Positions 50,172 through 58,894 of a stretch of 64,000 nt of DNA are shown here, piece by piece. The translations under genes were made by a program, and so were the position numbers. Within the stretch, counting starts at the first letter, position 1, and every line of letters begins with the position of its first letter. The stretch comes from Dietzia sp. ANT_WB102 (lineage in GTDB: Bacteria; Actinomycetota; Actinomycetes; Mycobacteriales; Mycobacteriaceae): assembly GCF_008369165.1 (NCBI RefSeq), contig NZ_VOBA01000001.1, positions 806,001 to 870,000 on the forward strand. Direction: 5' to 3'. The notes beneath the pieces were generated by a model. That model did no database searches. It had not been told where the DNA came from and worked only from the letters and a program-made list of their open reading frames with translations.

Positions 50172-50969
50172 TCAGCCGAGGAAGGCCTGATCCGAGAGGG
50201 TCGCGCCCTTGATATTGGTGAACTCGCGCAGCAGGTCCTGCACCGTGAGCGTGGATTTGGTCCCGGCGTCGGCCTCGTAGACGATCCGGCCCTCGTGCAT
50301 CATGATGAGCCGGTTGCCCAGGCGGATGGCCTGCTCCATGTTGTGCGTGACCATGAGGGTGGTCAGACCGCCCTCGCGGACGATGCGCTCGGTGATCGTG
50401 GTGACCAACTCCGCACGCTGGGGATCGAGAGCTGCGGTGTGCTCGTCGAGCAGCATGATGCGCGGTTGGGTGAAGCCGGCCATGAGCAGCGAGAGCGCCT
50501 GGCGCTGACCGCCGGAGAGCAAGCCGACCTTGGCGGTGAGTCGGTCCTCGAGACCCAGCTCCAACATGGCGAGCTGCTCGCCGAACTGGCCGCGACGCTT
50601 CTTGCTGAGCCCCGGTCCCAGCCCGCGCCGCTGCCCGCGCAGCAGCGCCAACGACAGGTTCTCCTCGATGGTGAGATTGGGCGCGGTCCCGGCGAGGGGG
50701 TCCTGGAAGACGCGACCGATGTACTTAGCCCGCTTGTAGTCGGGCATCCGGTTGACGCGCACGCCGTCGATGTCGACGGCGCCGCTGTCGACCGGCAGCT
50801 TGCCCGACACCGCGTTGAGCAGCGTCGACTTGCCAGCCCCGTTGGAGCCGATCACGGTGACGAAGTCGCCCTCGTCCAGGGTGAGGGTGAGATCGCGTAG
50901 CGCCTTGCGCTCGTTCGCGGTGCCCGGGAAAAACGTCTTGGACACTCCGGATACGGACAGCATCGTCAT
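50172..50969 (-). CDS. ABC transporter ATPase, TrpZ-like
   Basis: A 265-residue ABC ATPase with Walker A GSNGAGKST (about residues 40-48), signature LLSGGQRQALSL, Walker B IMLLDEHTAALDP and switch His in VTHNMEQA. The start ATG overlaps the permease stop by ATGA; a second ATG two codons later has a better-spaced AGGAGG and is equally possible. The operon order binding protein, permease, ATPase and the protein types match the TrpXYZ class, whose known members import tryptophan or tyrosine. The substrate here is not shown by the sequence. Confidence 0.85.
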   Translation of the reverse strand: MTMLSVSGVSKTFFPGTANERKALRDLTLTLDEGDFVTVIGSNGAGKSTLLNAVSGKLPVDSGAVDIDGVRVNRMPDYKRAKYIGRVFQDPLAGTAPNLTIEENLSLALLRGQRRGLGPGLSKKRRGQFGEQLAMLELGLEDRLTAKVGLLSGGQRQALSLLMAGFTQPRIMLLDEHTAALDPQRAELVTTITERIVREGGLTTLMVTHNMEQAIRLGNRLIMMHEGRIVYEADAGTKSTLTVQDLLREFTNIKGATLSDQAFLG

Positions 50970-51964
50970 TCCTCCTTGGCGCCGAGGGCGGTGGAGCCGG
51001 AGCCGGTGGCAGCGGCGTCGGTGGCGGTACCCGGGCCTGCGTTGACGGCGGTTCCGACGCCAGCGACCGCGCGCTCGTTGGCGGCGACAGCGGTGGTCGG
51101 CGTGCGACCGAAGCGCGCACCGATCCCCTTCCAGCGGGGCAGCAGTAGTGCGACGACGACGAGGAGGGCCGTGATGGCCTTCATGTCGTTGGGGTTCAGG
51201 CCCACCTGCAGGGCCGCGAAGATGATGAGTCGGTACAGCACCGCGCCCACGATGACGGCGAACACGGCCAGCCACAGCCTGCGCTGCCCGAGGATGGCCT
51301 GACCCAGGATCACCGACGCCAGACCCACCAGGATGAGTCCGATGCCCATCGAGATGTCCGCGAACCCCGAGTACTGGGCGATGAGCGCGCCGCACATGCC
51401 CACGAAGCCGTTGGACAGGGCCAGGGTGAGCGTCTTGGTGAAGTCGGTGGAGACGCCGAACGAGGAGATCATGGGACCGTTGTCGCCCGTGGCGCGGATC
51501 GACAGGCCGAGGTCGGTGGTGAGGAACCAGACGACGACGAGGCCCAGCAGCACCACGGCCAGCGCGAGGACGGCCACGCCGCCCCAGGTGCCGAGGATGC
51601 CGGCGTCACGCAGTGGGGTGAACGCCGTGTCGCGACGGAGCAGGGGGACGTTGGCGCCGTCCATGATCCGCAGGTTGACCGACCACAGGGCGATCATGGT
51701 GAGGATGCCGGCGAGCAGGCCGTCGATCTTGCCTTTGGTGTGCAGCAGGCCGGTGATCGTGCCGGCGAGGAACCCGGTGCCGAAACCCGCCAGGGTCGCG
51801 AGCACCGGGTTCCACCCGGCGAGGATTCCCATCGCCGCAGTCGCGGCGCCGGTGGTGAAGCTGCCGTCGACGGTGAGGTCGGGGAAGTTGAGCACGCGGA
51901 AGGTCAGGTAGACCCCCAGCGCCATGACCCCGTAGATGAGGCCTACCTCGACGGCCCCGATCAC
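50966..51964 (-). CDS. ABC transporter permease, TrpY-like
   Basis: A 332-residue BPD_transp_2-type permease with about nine hydrophobic segments. FRVLNFPDLTVDGSFTTGAATAA and GLLHTKGKIDGLLAGILTMIALWSVNLRIMD are typical of the TrpY-type group, close to the LivH/RbsC fold. The C-terminal 45 residues are a low-complexity Ala/Gly/Thr tail. It overlaps the binding-protein gene by ATGA on one side and the ATPase on the other. It forms the membrane channel. Confidence 0.87.
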   Translation of the reverse strand: MIGAVEVGLIYGVMALGVYLTFRVLNFPDLTVDGSFTTGAATAAMGILAGWNPVLATLAGFGTGFLAGTITGLLHTKGKIDGLLAGILTMIALWSVNLRIMDGANVPLLRRDTAFTPLRDAGILGTWGGVAVLALAVVLLGLVVVWFLTTDLGLSIRATGDNGPMISSFGVSTDFTKTLTLALSNGFVGMCGALIAQYSGFADISMGIGLILVGLASVILGQAILGQRRLWLAVFAVIVGAVLYRLIIFAALQVGLNPNDMKAITALLVVVALLLPRWKGIGARFGRTPTTAVAANERAVAGVGTAVNAGPGTATDAAATGSGSTALGAKEE

Positions 51965-52941
51965 TTGCGCTCAGCCTCGGCGAGGATGTTCTCGGGGATG
52001 GTCACGCCCTGACGCTGGGCGGCATCCTCGTTGACCACGTAGGTGAACTCGGTGGCGGTTTCCACGGGCATGGTGGCGGGGTCCTCGCCGTCGCGCAGGA
52101 TGCGCAGTGCCATCTCGCCGGTCTGGCGACCCAGCTCGGTGTAGTCGATACCGAGCGTCGCGACGGCGCCGCCCTCGACGGTGCCCTCTTCGGCGCCAAT
52201 CACGGGGATCTTCTTGCTCTCGGCCACCTGGACAAGCGAGGAGATGCCGGACACGACCATGTTGTCGGTCGGGACGTAGATCGCGTCGACGTCACCGAGC
52301 GCTTCGACCGCCTGCTGGATCTCGTTGACGGTGGTGACCGTCTGGGTGGTGATCTCCAGTCCGAGCGGGCCGGCGGCCTTCTCGGCCTGGTCCACCTGCA
52401 CCTGCGAGTTGACCTCGCCGGAGGCATAGACGACACCGACGCGCTTGGCGTCGGGGACGAGCTCCTTGAGCAGCTCGAGCTGCTCCTTGATCGGAGCGGC
52501 GTCCGATGTGCCGGTGACGTTGGCGCCCGGCTTCTCCATCGAGTCGACCAGCTCGGCCGAGACCGGGTCGGTGACCGCGGTGAACAGCAGCGGGATGTTG
52601 ATGATGTTCTGGGCCATCGCCTGGGCGGCCGGGGTGGCCACGGCCAGGGCGAGGTCCAGGTCGTCGGCCGCGAACTGCTGGGCGATCGTCAGCGCGGTGG
52701 CCTGCTCGCCGTTGGCGTTCTGCTCGTCGAACTCGACCTCGACGCCTGCCTCGGAGAAGGCCTGCTTGAAGCCGGCCGTGGCGGAGTCGAGGGCCGGGTG
52801 CTGGACGAGCTGGTTGATGCCGATGCGGTAGGTCTCGCCACCGTCGGCGGCGTTGTTGTCACCGCCGCTCGAGCAACCTGCGAGGACGAGGGCCGAGGTA
52901 GCGACCAGTCCGGTGATGAGCTTCGCGCGTGAGAATGCCAT
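51961..52941 (-). CDS. ABC transporter substrate-binding lipoprotein, TrpX-like
   Basis: A 326-residue lipoprotein of the ABC_sub_bind family. The signal peptide ends in the lipobox LVLAGC (Cys about residue 23). The mature protein starts YRIGINQLVQHPALDSATAGFKQAF and contains VGVVYASGEVNSQVQVDQAEKAA and DAIYVPTDNMVVSG, hallmarks of this family. Substrates in other species include tryptophan, tyrosine and others. First gene of the leftward operon. No T-box, PurR-like or other leader was recognised in the 105 bases upstream. Confidence 0.88.
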   Translation of the reverse strand: MAFSRAKLITGLVATSALVLAGCSSGGDNNAADGGETYRIGINQLVQHPALDSATAGFKQAFSEAGVEVEFDEQNANGEQATALTIAQQFAADDLDLALAVATPAAQAMAQNIINIPLLFTAVTDPVSAELVDSMEKPGANVTGTSDAAPIKEQLELLKELVPDAKRVGVVYASGEVNSQVQVDQAEKAAGPLGLEITTQTVTTVNEIQQAVEALGDVDAIYVPTDNMVVSGISSLVQVAESKKIPVIGAEEGTVEGGAVATLGIDYTELGRQTGEMALRILRDGEDPATMPVETATEFTYVVNEDAAQRQGVTIPENILAEAERK

Positions 52942-53046
52942 TTGCCATGCCTTGTCTACGCCTCACGCCTGAACGCGAGGGGCCGGGTGCGTGAATGGTG
53001 CTGGCACATGAGGGTACCGGGTCACCCAGGCATGGTGAGTCCGGAC

Positions 53047-54000
53047 TCACCTCACCGGCTGCTGTGGCGTGTCTTCTGTTCCCGCCGACTCGCGTGTGGC
53101 GGTGCGTGGGCCCTTACGGCCGTCCGGTGTGGCGACGCCCGGTGTGGGGGAACTCAGGGGACACCGCTCCTTGGCGGCGAGGACGCAGATCGCCGCGGCC
53201 GAGCCCAGGACCACGACCGTGCCGAGGATGATTGGTGCGGCGGGGGAGGGTAGTTCTTGGGACAGGACGAGCGCGCCCATGAGTAGGACGAAGTATCCGA
53301 AGCCCTTGCGTAGTGCCTGTTCCGGCACCACGGAGGTGAGTCGGAGCCCGATGAACGAGCCGGCGACGGCGGCGGCGGTGACCGCGGCGACGAGTGGCCA
53401 GTCCAGGCTGACCGATGTCATGTATCCGGCCAGGCCGGCGAAGGATTTCATGGCGATCACCAGCAGGGAGGTGCCCACGGCCGCAGTCATCGGAAGGCCG
53501 GCCAGCAGGACGAGGGCCGGGACGACGAGGAATCCGCCGCCGGCGCCGACCAGGCCGGTCGCGGCACCCACGACGAGTCCGTCGAGCAGGATCCGCCACA
53601 GGGGGTGGTCGTGGGTTTGGGGCTGGCCGTCGCGGTTCTTGCGGCCCTTGATCATCGCGCCTGCGGTGGCGATCATCATGATCGCGAAGGCGATCATGAG
53701 GATGGTGCCGGGGATGTGGCCCCCGGCGAGTCCGCCGAGGAACGCGCCGACCATTCCGGCGGCGCCGAAGATCAGGCCCGTCCGCCATTGGACGTGGCCT
53801 TTGCGGGCGTGGCCGATCATGCTCACCAGTGACGTGGCGCCGACCACGAACAGGGAGGTCGCGATCGCCTCCCGCGGGTCGAGACCGGCGATGTAGGTCA
53901 GTAGTGGGACGACGAGGATGGAACCGCCCCCGCCGAGGAGGCCCAGGGACAGGCCGACCAGGACGGCCAGGGCCACGACGATGATCGTGGTGATCTCCAT
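53047..54000 (-). CDS. tauE: TauE/SafE-family sulfite exporter
   Basis: A 317-residue membrane protein with about eight to nine hydrophobic segments and the paired TauE motifs LSLGLLGGGGSILVVPLLTYIAGL and ATGLVGAGGGFLVVPALVLLAGL. TauE-type proteins export sulfite, sulfoacetate or related anions. The C-terminal 45 residues are hydrophilic. It is encoded 135 bases after a persulfide dioxygenase-rhodanese gene in the same orientation, so it likely exports the sulfite or thiosulfate formed there, as TauE does in the Staphylococcus cst operon. Confidence 0.9.
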   Translation of the reverse strand: MEITTIIVVALAVLVGLSLGLLGGGGSILVVPLLTYIAGLDPREAIATSLFVVGATSLVSMIGHARKGHVQWRTGLIFGAAGMVGAFLGGLAGGHIPGTILMIAFAIMMIATAGAMIKGRKNRDGQPQTHDHPLWRILLDGLVVGAATGLVGAGGGFLVVPALVLLAGLPMTAAVGTSLLVIAMKSFAGLAGYMTSVSLDWPLVAAVTAAAVAGSFIGLRLTSVVPEQALRKGFGYFVLLMGALVLSQELPSPAAPIILGTVVVLGSAAAICVLAAKERCPLSSPTPGVATPDGRKGPRTATRESAGTEDTPQQPVR

Positions 54001-54081
54001 GGCAGTGCCTTTCTCCGGCGGGGGCGCCGGTGTTGCGGTGCGTCGGGTCAGGAACGGCGGATCGGGTCAGGAACGGTGGGG

Positions 54082-54130
54082 CCCTCCCGTCCCGGGGTCG
54101 GACTGGTGGTCCGGCGCCGGGGCGGGAGGG
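54082..54130 (-). terminator. Hairpin between persulfide dioxygenase and tauE
   Basis: Arms at 54082-54095 and 54117-54130 (CCCTCCCGTCCCGG against CCGGGGCGGGAGGG, one wobble) directly follow the stop of the dioxygenase gene. It may reduce read-through into tauE. A repeated TCGGGTCAGGAACGG lies just beyond, between 54040 and 54080. Confidence 0.5.
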
Positions 54131-54135
54131 TTTGG

Positions 54136-55530
54136 TCAGACGGTCGCGAGGTTGCGTTCGGACCAGGCGGCGTAGCTGCCTTCGAGTTCGGCGACTCGGT
54201 AGCCGGCGCGTCGCAGTGCGCTGGCGGTGACGGAGTTGCGGACCCCGGTCTGGCAGTAGGTCACGATCGTTCCGTCGGTGGGGAGTTGGTCGAGGTTCCA
54301 CAGCACTCGGCCGCCGCTGAGCTGCACCGATCCGGGGATGTGGCCGTCGGCGTGTTCGGTCTTGTTGCGGACGTCCAGGACCATTGCCGAGTCGAACGAT
54401 GCGAGGTCGTCGGGGCTGATCAGCTCGGGGGTGGTCATCGGTAGCCCGTCGAGGCTGGTGGTGAATCCGGTGACCGTGTCGATACCGACCCGCAGCAGAT
54501 GGTCGCGTAACTGCTCGGCGGCCTCGGTGTCCTCGGCCAGCACCACCAGGGGTGTGTCCTCGCGTTCGGGGTCGTAGACCCAGGCACCGTAGGACGCGGC
54601 CTTGGCCGGGCCGGGGATGTTGAGCGATCCGGTCACGGTGCCGGCGTGGACCTCGTCCTGGCCGCGGGTGTCGACAAAGACGACCTCCCCGCGCTCCACC
54701 GCCCCGGCCAGCTGCGCGTTCTCGTACTCCTTCAACGCAGCCAGGGGGCCGAGCACTGCCGGGCCGTCCCGGTTCTCCCGCTTCATCCGGCCGAAGTAGG
54801 CGTGGGCGTCGGGCTGCCCGTCGAGCAGCTCGTCGATGAAGCCTTGCTCGTCATCGTTCTCGAGGTACTTCGACCACCATGCGAAGCGCCGCTCGTAGCC
54901 GACGCTCGTCGAGGGCAGGGCGCCGAGCGCCTTGCCGCACGCACTGCCCGAGCCGTGGCCGGGGAAGACCTGCACATGGTCCGGCAGGGTGAGGAACGAC
55001 TTCTTGAGGCTGGCGAAGATCTGCTTGGCGCCTTCGAACCGGGTGTCGACCCCGCCCGCGGCCTCATCGAGCAGGTCCGGCCGGCCCAGGTCGCCCGAGA
55101 AGACGAAGTCGCCACTGAGCATGTACCCCGGCTCGTCGGCGAACGCGCCGTCGGTGATGAGGAACGACAGATGCTCCGGGGTGTGCCCCGGAGTGTGCAC
55201 GGCCTCGACGGTGATATTGCCGAGCGTGAGCGTGTCGCCGTGGTGCAGACGGTGCGCGTCGAACCCGTACTGCCAGTCGGTACCGCCCTCACCGGACACG
55301 TAGATGGGCGCCCCGGTGGCTTCGGCGAGCTCACGGGTGCCCGACAGGTAGTCGGCGTGGATATGGGTCTCGGTCACCGCGGTGATCGTCATCCCGTGCT
55401 GCTCGGCCAGGTCGAGGTACTGGCCAATGTCACGGCGGGCGTCAACGACCACGGCTTCGTTCTTGGCCTGACAACCGATGAAGTAACCAGCCTGGGCGAG
55501 GTCCTCGTCGTAGATGCGTTCGAGAAGCAC
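54136..55530 (-). CDS. Persulfide dioxygenase-rhodanese fusion (CstB-like)
   Basis: A 464-residue three-domain protein. The N-terminal metallo-beta-lactamase-fold dioxygenase (about 1-240) has iron ligands H56, H58 and D60 in THIHADYLSG and later HTPGHTPEHLSF and FPGHGSGSACG. A first rhodanese domain (about 270-350) lacks a catalytic Cys (VVLAEDTEAAEQ), and a second (about 370-464) has active Cys426 in YCQTGVRN. This is the architecture of S. aureus CstB, which converts persulfides to thiosulfate. It stands first in a leftward unit with tauE and has two CsoR/CstR-type palindromes in front. Confidence 0.92.
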   Translation of the reverse strand: MLLERIYDEDLAQAGYFIGCQAKNEAVVVDARRDIGQYLDLAEQHGMTITAVTETHIHADYLSGTRELAEATGAPIYVSGEGGTDWQYGFDAHRLHHGDTLTLGNITVEAVHTPGHTPEHLSFLITDGAFADEPGYMLSGDFVFSGDLGRPDLLDEAAGGVDTRFEGAKQIFASLKKSFLTLPDHVQVFPGHGSGSACGKALGALPSTSVGYERRFAWWSKYLENDDEQGFIDELLDGQPDAHAYFGRMKRENRDGPAVLGPLAALKEYENAQLAGAVERGEVVFVDTRGQDEVHAGTVTGSLNIPGPAKAASYGAWVYDPEREDTPLVVLAEDTEAAEQLRDHLLRVGIDTVTGFTTSLDGLPMTTPELISPDDLASFDSAMVLDVRNKTEHADGHIPGSVQLSGGRVLWNLDQLPTDGTIVTYCQTGVRNSVTASALRRAGYRVAELEGSYAAWSERNLATV

Positions 55531-55582
55531 TGCGCTCTCCTAATCGATCGGGGTCCCTGTGAGGGGCGTACCACGACCATAC

Positions 55583-55620
55583 ATACCCCCCGGGGTATCC
55601 ACAAGGTGCCCCGGGGGGCA
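55583..55620. promoter_or_regulatory. Two CsoR/CstR-like palindromes
   Basis: ATACCCC-CC-GGGGTAT (55583-55598) and TGCCCC-GG-GGGGCA (55607-55620) lie 23 bases apart, centre to centre, upstream of the persulfide dioxygenase gene. The first is close to CstR/CsoR operators known from Gram-positive bacteria. No CsoR-family gene is in this window. Confidence 0.6.
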
Positions 55621-55682
55621 TGTCCGAATCGAGACCTTCCTCCTTGTCGGCATGGGCGAGGGGTGTCGTGTACCACAAAACC

Positions 55683-55718
55683 TTGCACGGGTTGTGCAAT
55701 CGTGCAGAGGTCGTGCAA
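55683..55718. promoter_or_regulatory. Four TGCA-centred repeats upstream of mmpL
   Basis: TGCA cores start at 55684, 55695, 55703 and 55714 (spacing 11, 8, 11). The first pair forms the inverted repeat TTGCAC-N5-GTGCAA (55683-55699). They lie 47 bases before the mmpL start, whose operon ends with a tetR gene, the likely binder. Confidence 0.55.
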
Positions 55719-55764
55719 AACTGCGAGGGTTCGCGAATCGCACCTACGCAGGAGGGGCCAGCGC

Positions 55765-58263
55765 ATGGCGTCATTTCTCTATCGGATCGGCCGATCGGCC
55801 TACCTGCACAGGTGGAGGTTCATCGCCGCGTGGTTGCTGATCATCGTCGGCATGGGCACGACCGCCGCCATGCTCTCGCAGCAGACGAGCAGTAGCTTCG
55901 AGATCCCCGGCCTCGAGTCAATCGAGACGCAAGAGGAGATCCAGGACCGGTTCCCCGGTTCGCCGAGTCAGCTCGACGTGCCGACCGGCACCCTGGTGAT
56001 CCAGGCTCCGGAGGGCAGCACGCTCACCGATCCGGCCGTGACCGAGGATGTCGACGCCTTCCTCGCGGACGTGAAAGAACTAGATTTCCTCACCGGAACC
56101 GAGGAGATCGTCAACCCGGTGCTCGCCGCCGAGGGCATGACTCAGCAGTTGACGGAGGCCAAGTCCGCGCAGGGCACGCCGCCCGAGCAGATCGCAGCCG
56201 ACATCGCTGCGCTCAGCCCCCTGAGCGCCGACGAGACCACCGGCACCGTCCAGGTCCAGTTCGACGCCGAGACGACGATGAGCGTCGAAGCCGAGGACCT
56301 AGACGCTTTCGCGGATCTCGTCGCTGCGCACGAGGACGGGCTCACCATCGCCTATTCGGGCAACGCGTTCCAGGCGTCCGAGATCGGTCTTACCGGCGAG
56401 ATCATCGGTATCGCCGTGGCCGCCGTCATTCTCACGATCACCTTCGGATCGATGGTCGCAGCGGGGCTGCCCTTGCTCGTCGGCGTGGTCGGAGTCGGCA
56501 TCGGCATCGCCGGCATCTTCGCCTCCACCTCCTTCACCGACACGATCAGCAACTTCACTCCGACCCTGGCGTCCATGATCGGCCTGGCCGTGGGCATCGA
56601 CTACGCGCTGTTCATCGTGTCCAGGTTCCGGACCGAGCTGGTCCAACACATCGGCGGTAACGATCTCGAGCCACGGGAACTGGCGCAGCAGCTCAAGACG
56701 ATCCCCTTCCGCGAGCGCGCACACCTGGCCGGGCTCGCCGTGGGCAAGGCGGGTTCCGCGGTGGTCTTCGCGGGTCTGACCGTCCTCATCGCGCTCGCCG
56801 CGCTGTCGATCATCAATATCCCCTTCCTCACCGCGATGGCCCTGTCCGCTGCCGCGACCGTCGCCGTCGCCGTCCTCGTCGCCATTACCCTGCTGCCCGC
56901 CGTCCTCGGCGCCGTGGGCACCAAGGTCTTCGCCGCGCGTGTTCCCGTCGTCAAGGCTCCGGACCCGGAGGACGAGAAGCCGACCATGGGCCTGACGTGG
57001 GTGCGGCGCGTCCGCAAGCGCCCCGTGCTCCACGCCGTGGTCGGCGTACTCCTGCTCGGCCTACTCGCGATCCCGGCCGTCCAGCTGCGACTCGCCATGC
57101 CGTCCGACGGCACGATGGCTCCGGGCACCCCCAACCGCACCGCGTACGACCTCACGTCGGACGCGTTCGGCCCCGGCCGCAACGCCCCGATGATCGCCTT
57201 CGTCGACACGCTCGAGGTCCCCGAGGCAGACCGCCCGGCCGCCTGGGCCACCGCTGTGGGGGATATCCAGGCGGTGGAGGGCGTGCAGAACGCCCAGATC
57301 ATCGAGACCAACGAGGCCGGGGACGGAGCCCAGGTGCTCATCACCCCGGAGTTCGGCGCGACCGATGAGCGGGCCGCCACGGTCCTCGAGGACATCCGGT
57401 CGAGCGTCGGGGAGTTCGAGCAGCAGACCGGCGGAACCTACTCGGTCACCGGCGTCACCCCGATCTACGAGGACATCTCCGAGCGACTGTCCGAGGTGCT
57501 GCTGCCGTATATCGGGATCGTCCTGGCGCTCGCCTTCATCCTGCTCATGCTGGTCTTCCGATCGATCTGGGTGCCGCTGATCGCCGCGCTGGGCTTCGGA
57601 CTGTCGGTGGCGGCCACGTTCGGTCTGACCGTGGCGCTCTGGCAGGAGGGCTGGGGCGGTCTCGTCTCCGACCCGCAGCCGATCATCAGCTTCCTGCCGA
57701 TCATCCTCATCGGCATCGTGTTCGGCCTGGCCATGGACTACCAGGTCTTCCTCGTCACCCGGATGCGTGAGGGGTGGGTGCACGGGAAGACAGCCCACAA
57801 CGCGGTGGCCAACGGCTTCAAGCACGGCGCCCGCGTGGTCACCTCGGCCGCGTTGATCATGACGAGCGTCTTCGCGGCATTCATGACGATCGACGAGCAG
57901 TTCATCAAGGTCATGGGCTTCGCGCTGGCAGTAGCGGTCCTGTTCGACGCCTTCGTCGTTCGCATGACGCTCATCCCTGCCGTGATGTTCCTGCTCGGGG
58001 AGCGCGCCTGGAAGATCCCGCGCTGGCTCGACCGGATCCTGCCGGCCGTCGACGTCGAGGGGTCGGCCCTGGAGTCGATGGAGAATGACAAGCCATCCGG
58101 CTCGGCCCACCCCGCGGACCACGCGGACGAGGCCCTCGAGCCCGCACTGGTCGGTGGCCGACACTCGGCTGACCTTGTCGCCAGCCAGTCCGACGGCGCG
58201 GGGAGGCACGAGCGCAACGACCATTCCGGTGGCGGTGCTGCCGGGACCCACTCCGATGGCTAG
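55765..58263 (+). CDS. mmpL: MmpL-family RND transporter
   Basis: An 832-residue membrane protein with two MMPL domains. The first membrane helix (RFIAAWLLIIVGMGTTAAML) is followed by an extracytoplasmic loop (about 50-195), then helices 2-6 with SMIGLAVGIDYALFIVSRFRTEL, the proton-relay D-Y motif. A long loop of about 190 residues precedes the second set with FGLAMDYQVFLVTRMREGW. MmpL proteins export envelope lipids or siderophores. GGAGGGG precedes the ATG at 55765; longer starts are ruled out because they overlap the divergent dioxygenase gene. A hydrophilic C-terminal tail of about 80 residues overlaps the tetR start by eight bases. Confidence 0.93.
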   Translation: MASFLYRIGRSAYLHRWRFIAAWLLIIVGMGTTAAMLSQQTSSSFEIPGLESIETQEEIQDRFPGSPSQLDVPTGTLVIQAPEGSTLTDPAVTEDVDAFLADVKELDFLTGTEEIVNPVLAAEGMTQQLTEAKSAQGTPPEQIAADIAALSPLSADETTGTVQVQFDAETTMSVEAEDLDAFADLVAAHEDGLTIAYSGNAFQASEIGLTGEIIGIAVAAVILTITFGSMVAAGLPLLVGVVGVGIGIAGIFASTSFTDTISNFTPTLASMIGLAVGIDYALFIVSRFRTELVQHIGGNDLEPRELAQQLKTIPFRERAHLAGLAVGKAGSAVVFAGLTVLIALAALSIINIPFLTAMALSAAATVAVAVLVAITLLPAVLGAVGTKVFAARVPVVKAPDPEDEKPTMGLTWVRRVRKRPVLHAVVGVLLLGLLAIPAVQLRLAMPSDGTMAPGTPNRTAYDLTSDAFGPGRNAPMIAFVDTLEVPEADRPAAWATAVGDIQAVEGVQNAQIIETNEAGDGAQVLITPEFGATDERAATVLEDIRSSVGEFEQQTGGTYSVTGVTPIYEDISERLSEVLLPYIGIVLALAFILLMLVFRSIWVPLIAALGFGLSVAATFGLTVALWQEGWGGLVSDPQPIISFLPIILIGIVFGLAMDYQVFLVTRMREGWVHGKTAHNAVANGFKHGARVVTSAALIMTSVFAAFMTIDEQFIKVMGFALAVAVLFDAFVVRMTLIPAVMFLLGERAWKIPRWLDRILPAVDVEGSALESMENDKPSGSAHPADHADEALEPALVGGRHSADLVASQSDGAGRHERNDHSGGGAAGTHSDG

Positions 58264-58894
58264 CCTGCGCGAGCGCAAGAAGGCCGACACGCGCACCCGA
58301 CTCTCGGTGGCGGCGGTCGAACTGCTGGTCGCCGAGGGGGCGGAGGGCGCGACGGTGGCGGCCATCGCCGGGCGGGCCGGGGTGTCCACCCGAACGTTCC
58401 ATAACTATTTCGCGCATCGCGAGGATGCGTTCGTGCACTTCCTGCAGGGACAGGTCGCCGACTGGGTGCGGCAGATGGAGCAGGCGCCAGCGGATCTGAA
58501 CCCGATCGCTGCACTTCATCGGATCATCCGGGAGCTGTACCGACGCTCCGCGGACGACATCGATGCCGCGGAGAACCTCCTCGTTGCCGGTGAGCAGATC
58601 GGGCTCATGCTCAGCGCCGAGGCGAGAACCTGCGTCGCCGAGGAACTCCTGGAGCCGCTGTACGAGGCGATTGGCCGCAGGTCGCCCCAGCTGAGCGGGG
58701 TGCGGGTTCGAGTGCTGGTGGATCTGAGCCTGGCCGCCGGGGCGTCGGTGGTCAGGCACCATCCGCGCGTGGCCGGGGGCGACGCGGCCGGGCAGGGCGA
58801 TCCGGAGCAGGGGGTCGAGGAGCAGGGTGTCGCGGAGTCTTATCTCGACGAGGCTTTCGGCCTCCTCGAGTACGGGGCGGGGCGACTCCGCTAG
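58256..58894 (+). CDS. TetR-family regulator of mmpL
   Basis: A 212-residue TetR regulator. The helix-turn-helix lies at about residues 12-57 (TRTRLSVAAVELLVAEGAEGATVAAIAGRAGVSTRTFHNYFAHRED). The ligand domain ends with an acidic, Gln/Glu/Gly-rich segment (about 175-190). Its start overlaps the mmpL stop by eight bases, so both are translated from one mRNA. The TGCA repeats in front of mmpL are probably its operator, giving autoregulation. Its stop is interlocked with the stop of the convergent hydrolase gene in a shared CTAG. Confidence 0.86.
   Translation: MASLRERKKADTRTRLSVAAVELLVAEGAEGATVAAIAGRAGVSTRTFHNYFAHREDAFVHFLQGQVADWVRQMEQAPADLNPIAALHRIIRELYRRSADDIDAAENLLVAGEQIGLMLSAEARTCVAEELLEPLYEAIGRRSPQLSGVRVRVLVDLSLAAGASVVRHHPRVAGGDAAGQGDPEQGVEEQGVAESYLDEAFGLLEYGAGRLR

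Noticed and set aside
52942-53046. T-box or tryptophan leader before the TrpX-like gene
   Set aside because: No T-box sequence, Trp-rich leader peptide or terminator pair is present.
54646-55764. N-terminal extension of the MmpL reading frame
   Set aside because: It lies antisense to the persulfide dioxygenase gene and across the regulatory palindromes; the ATG at 55765 has a strong ribosome binding site and begins the usual MmpL N-terminus.
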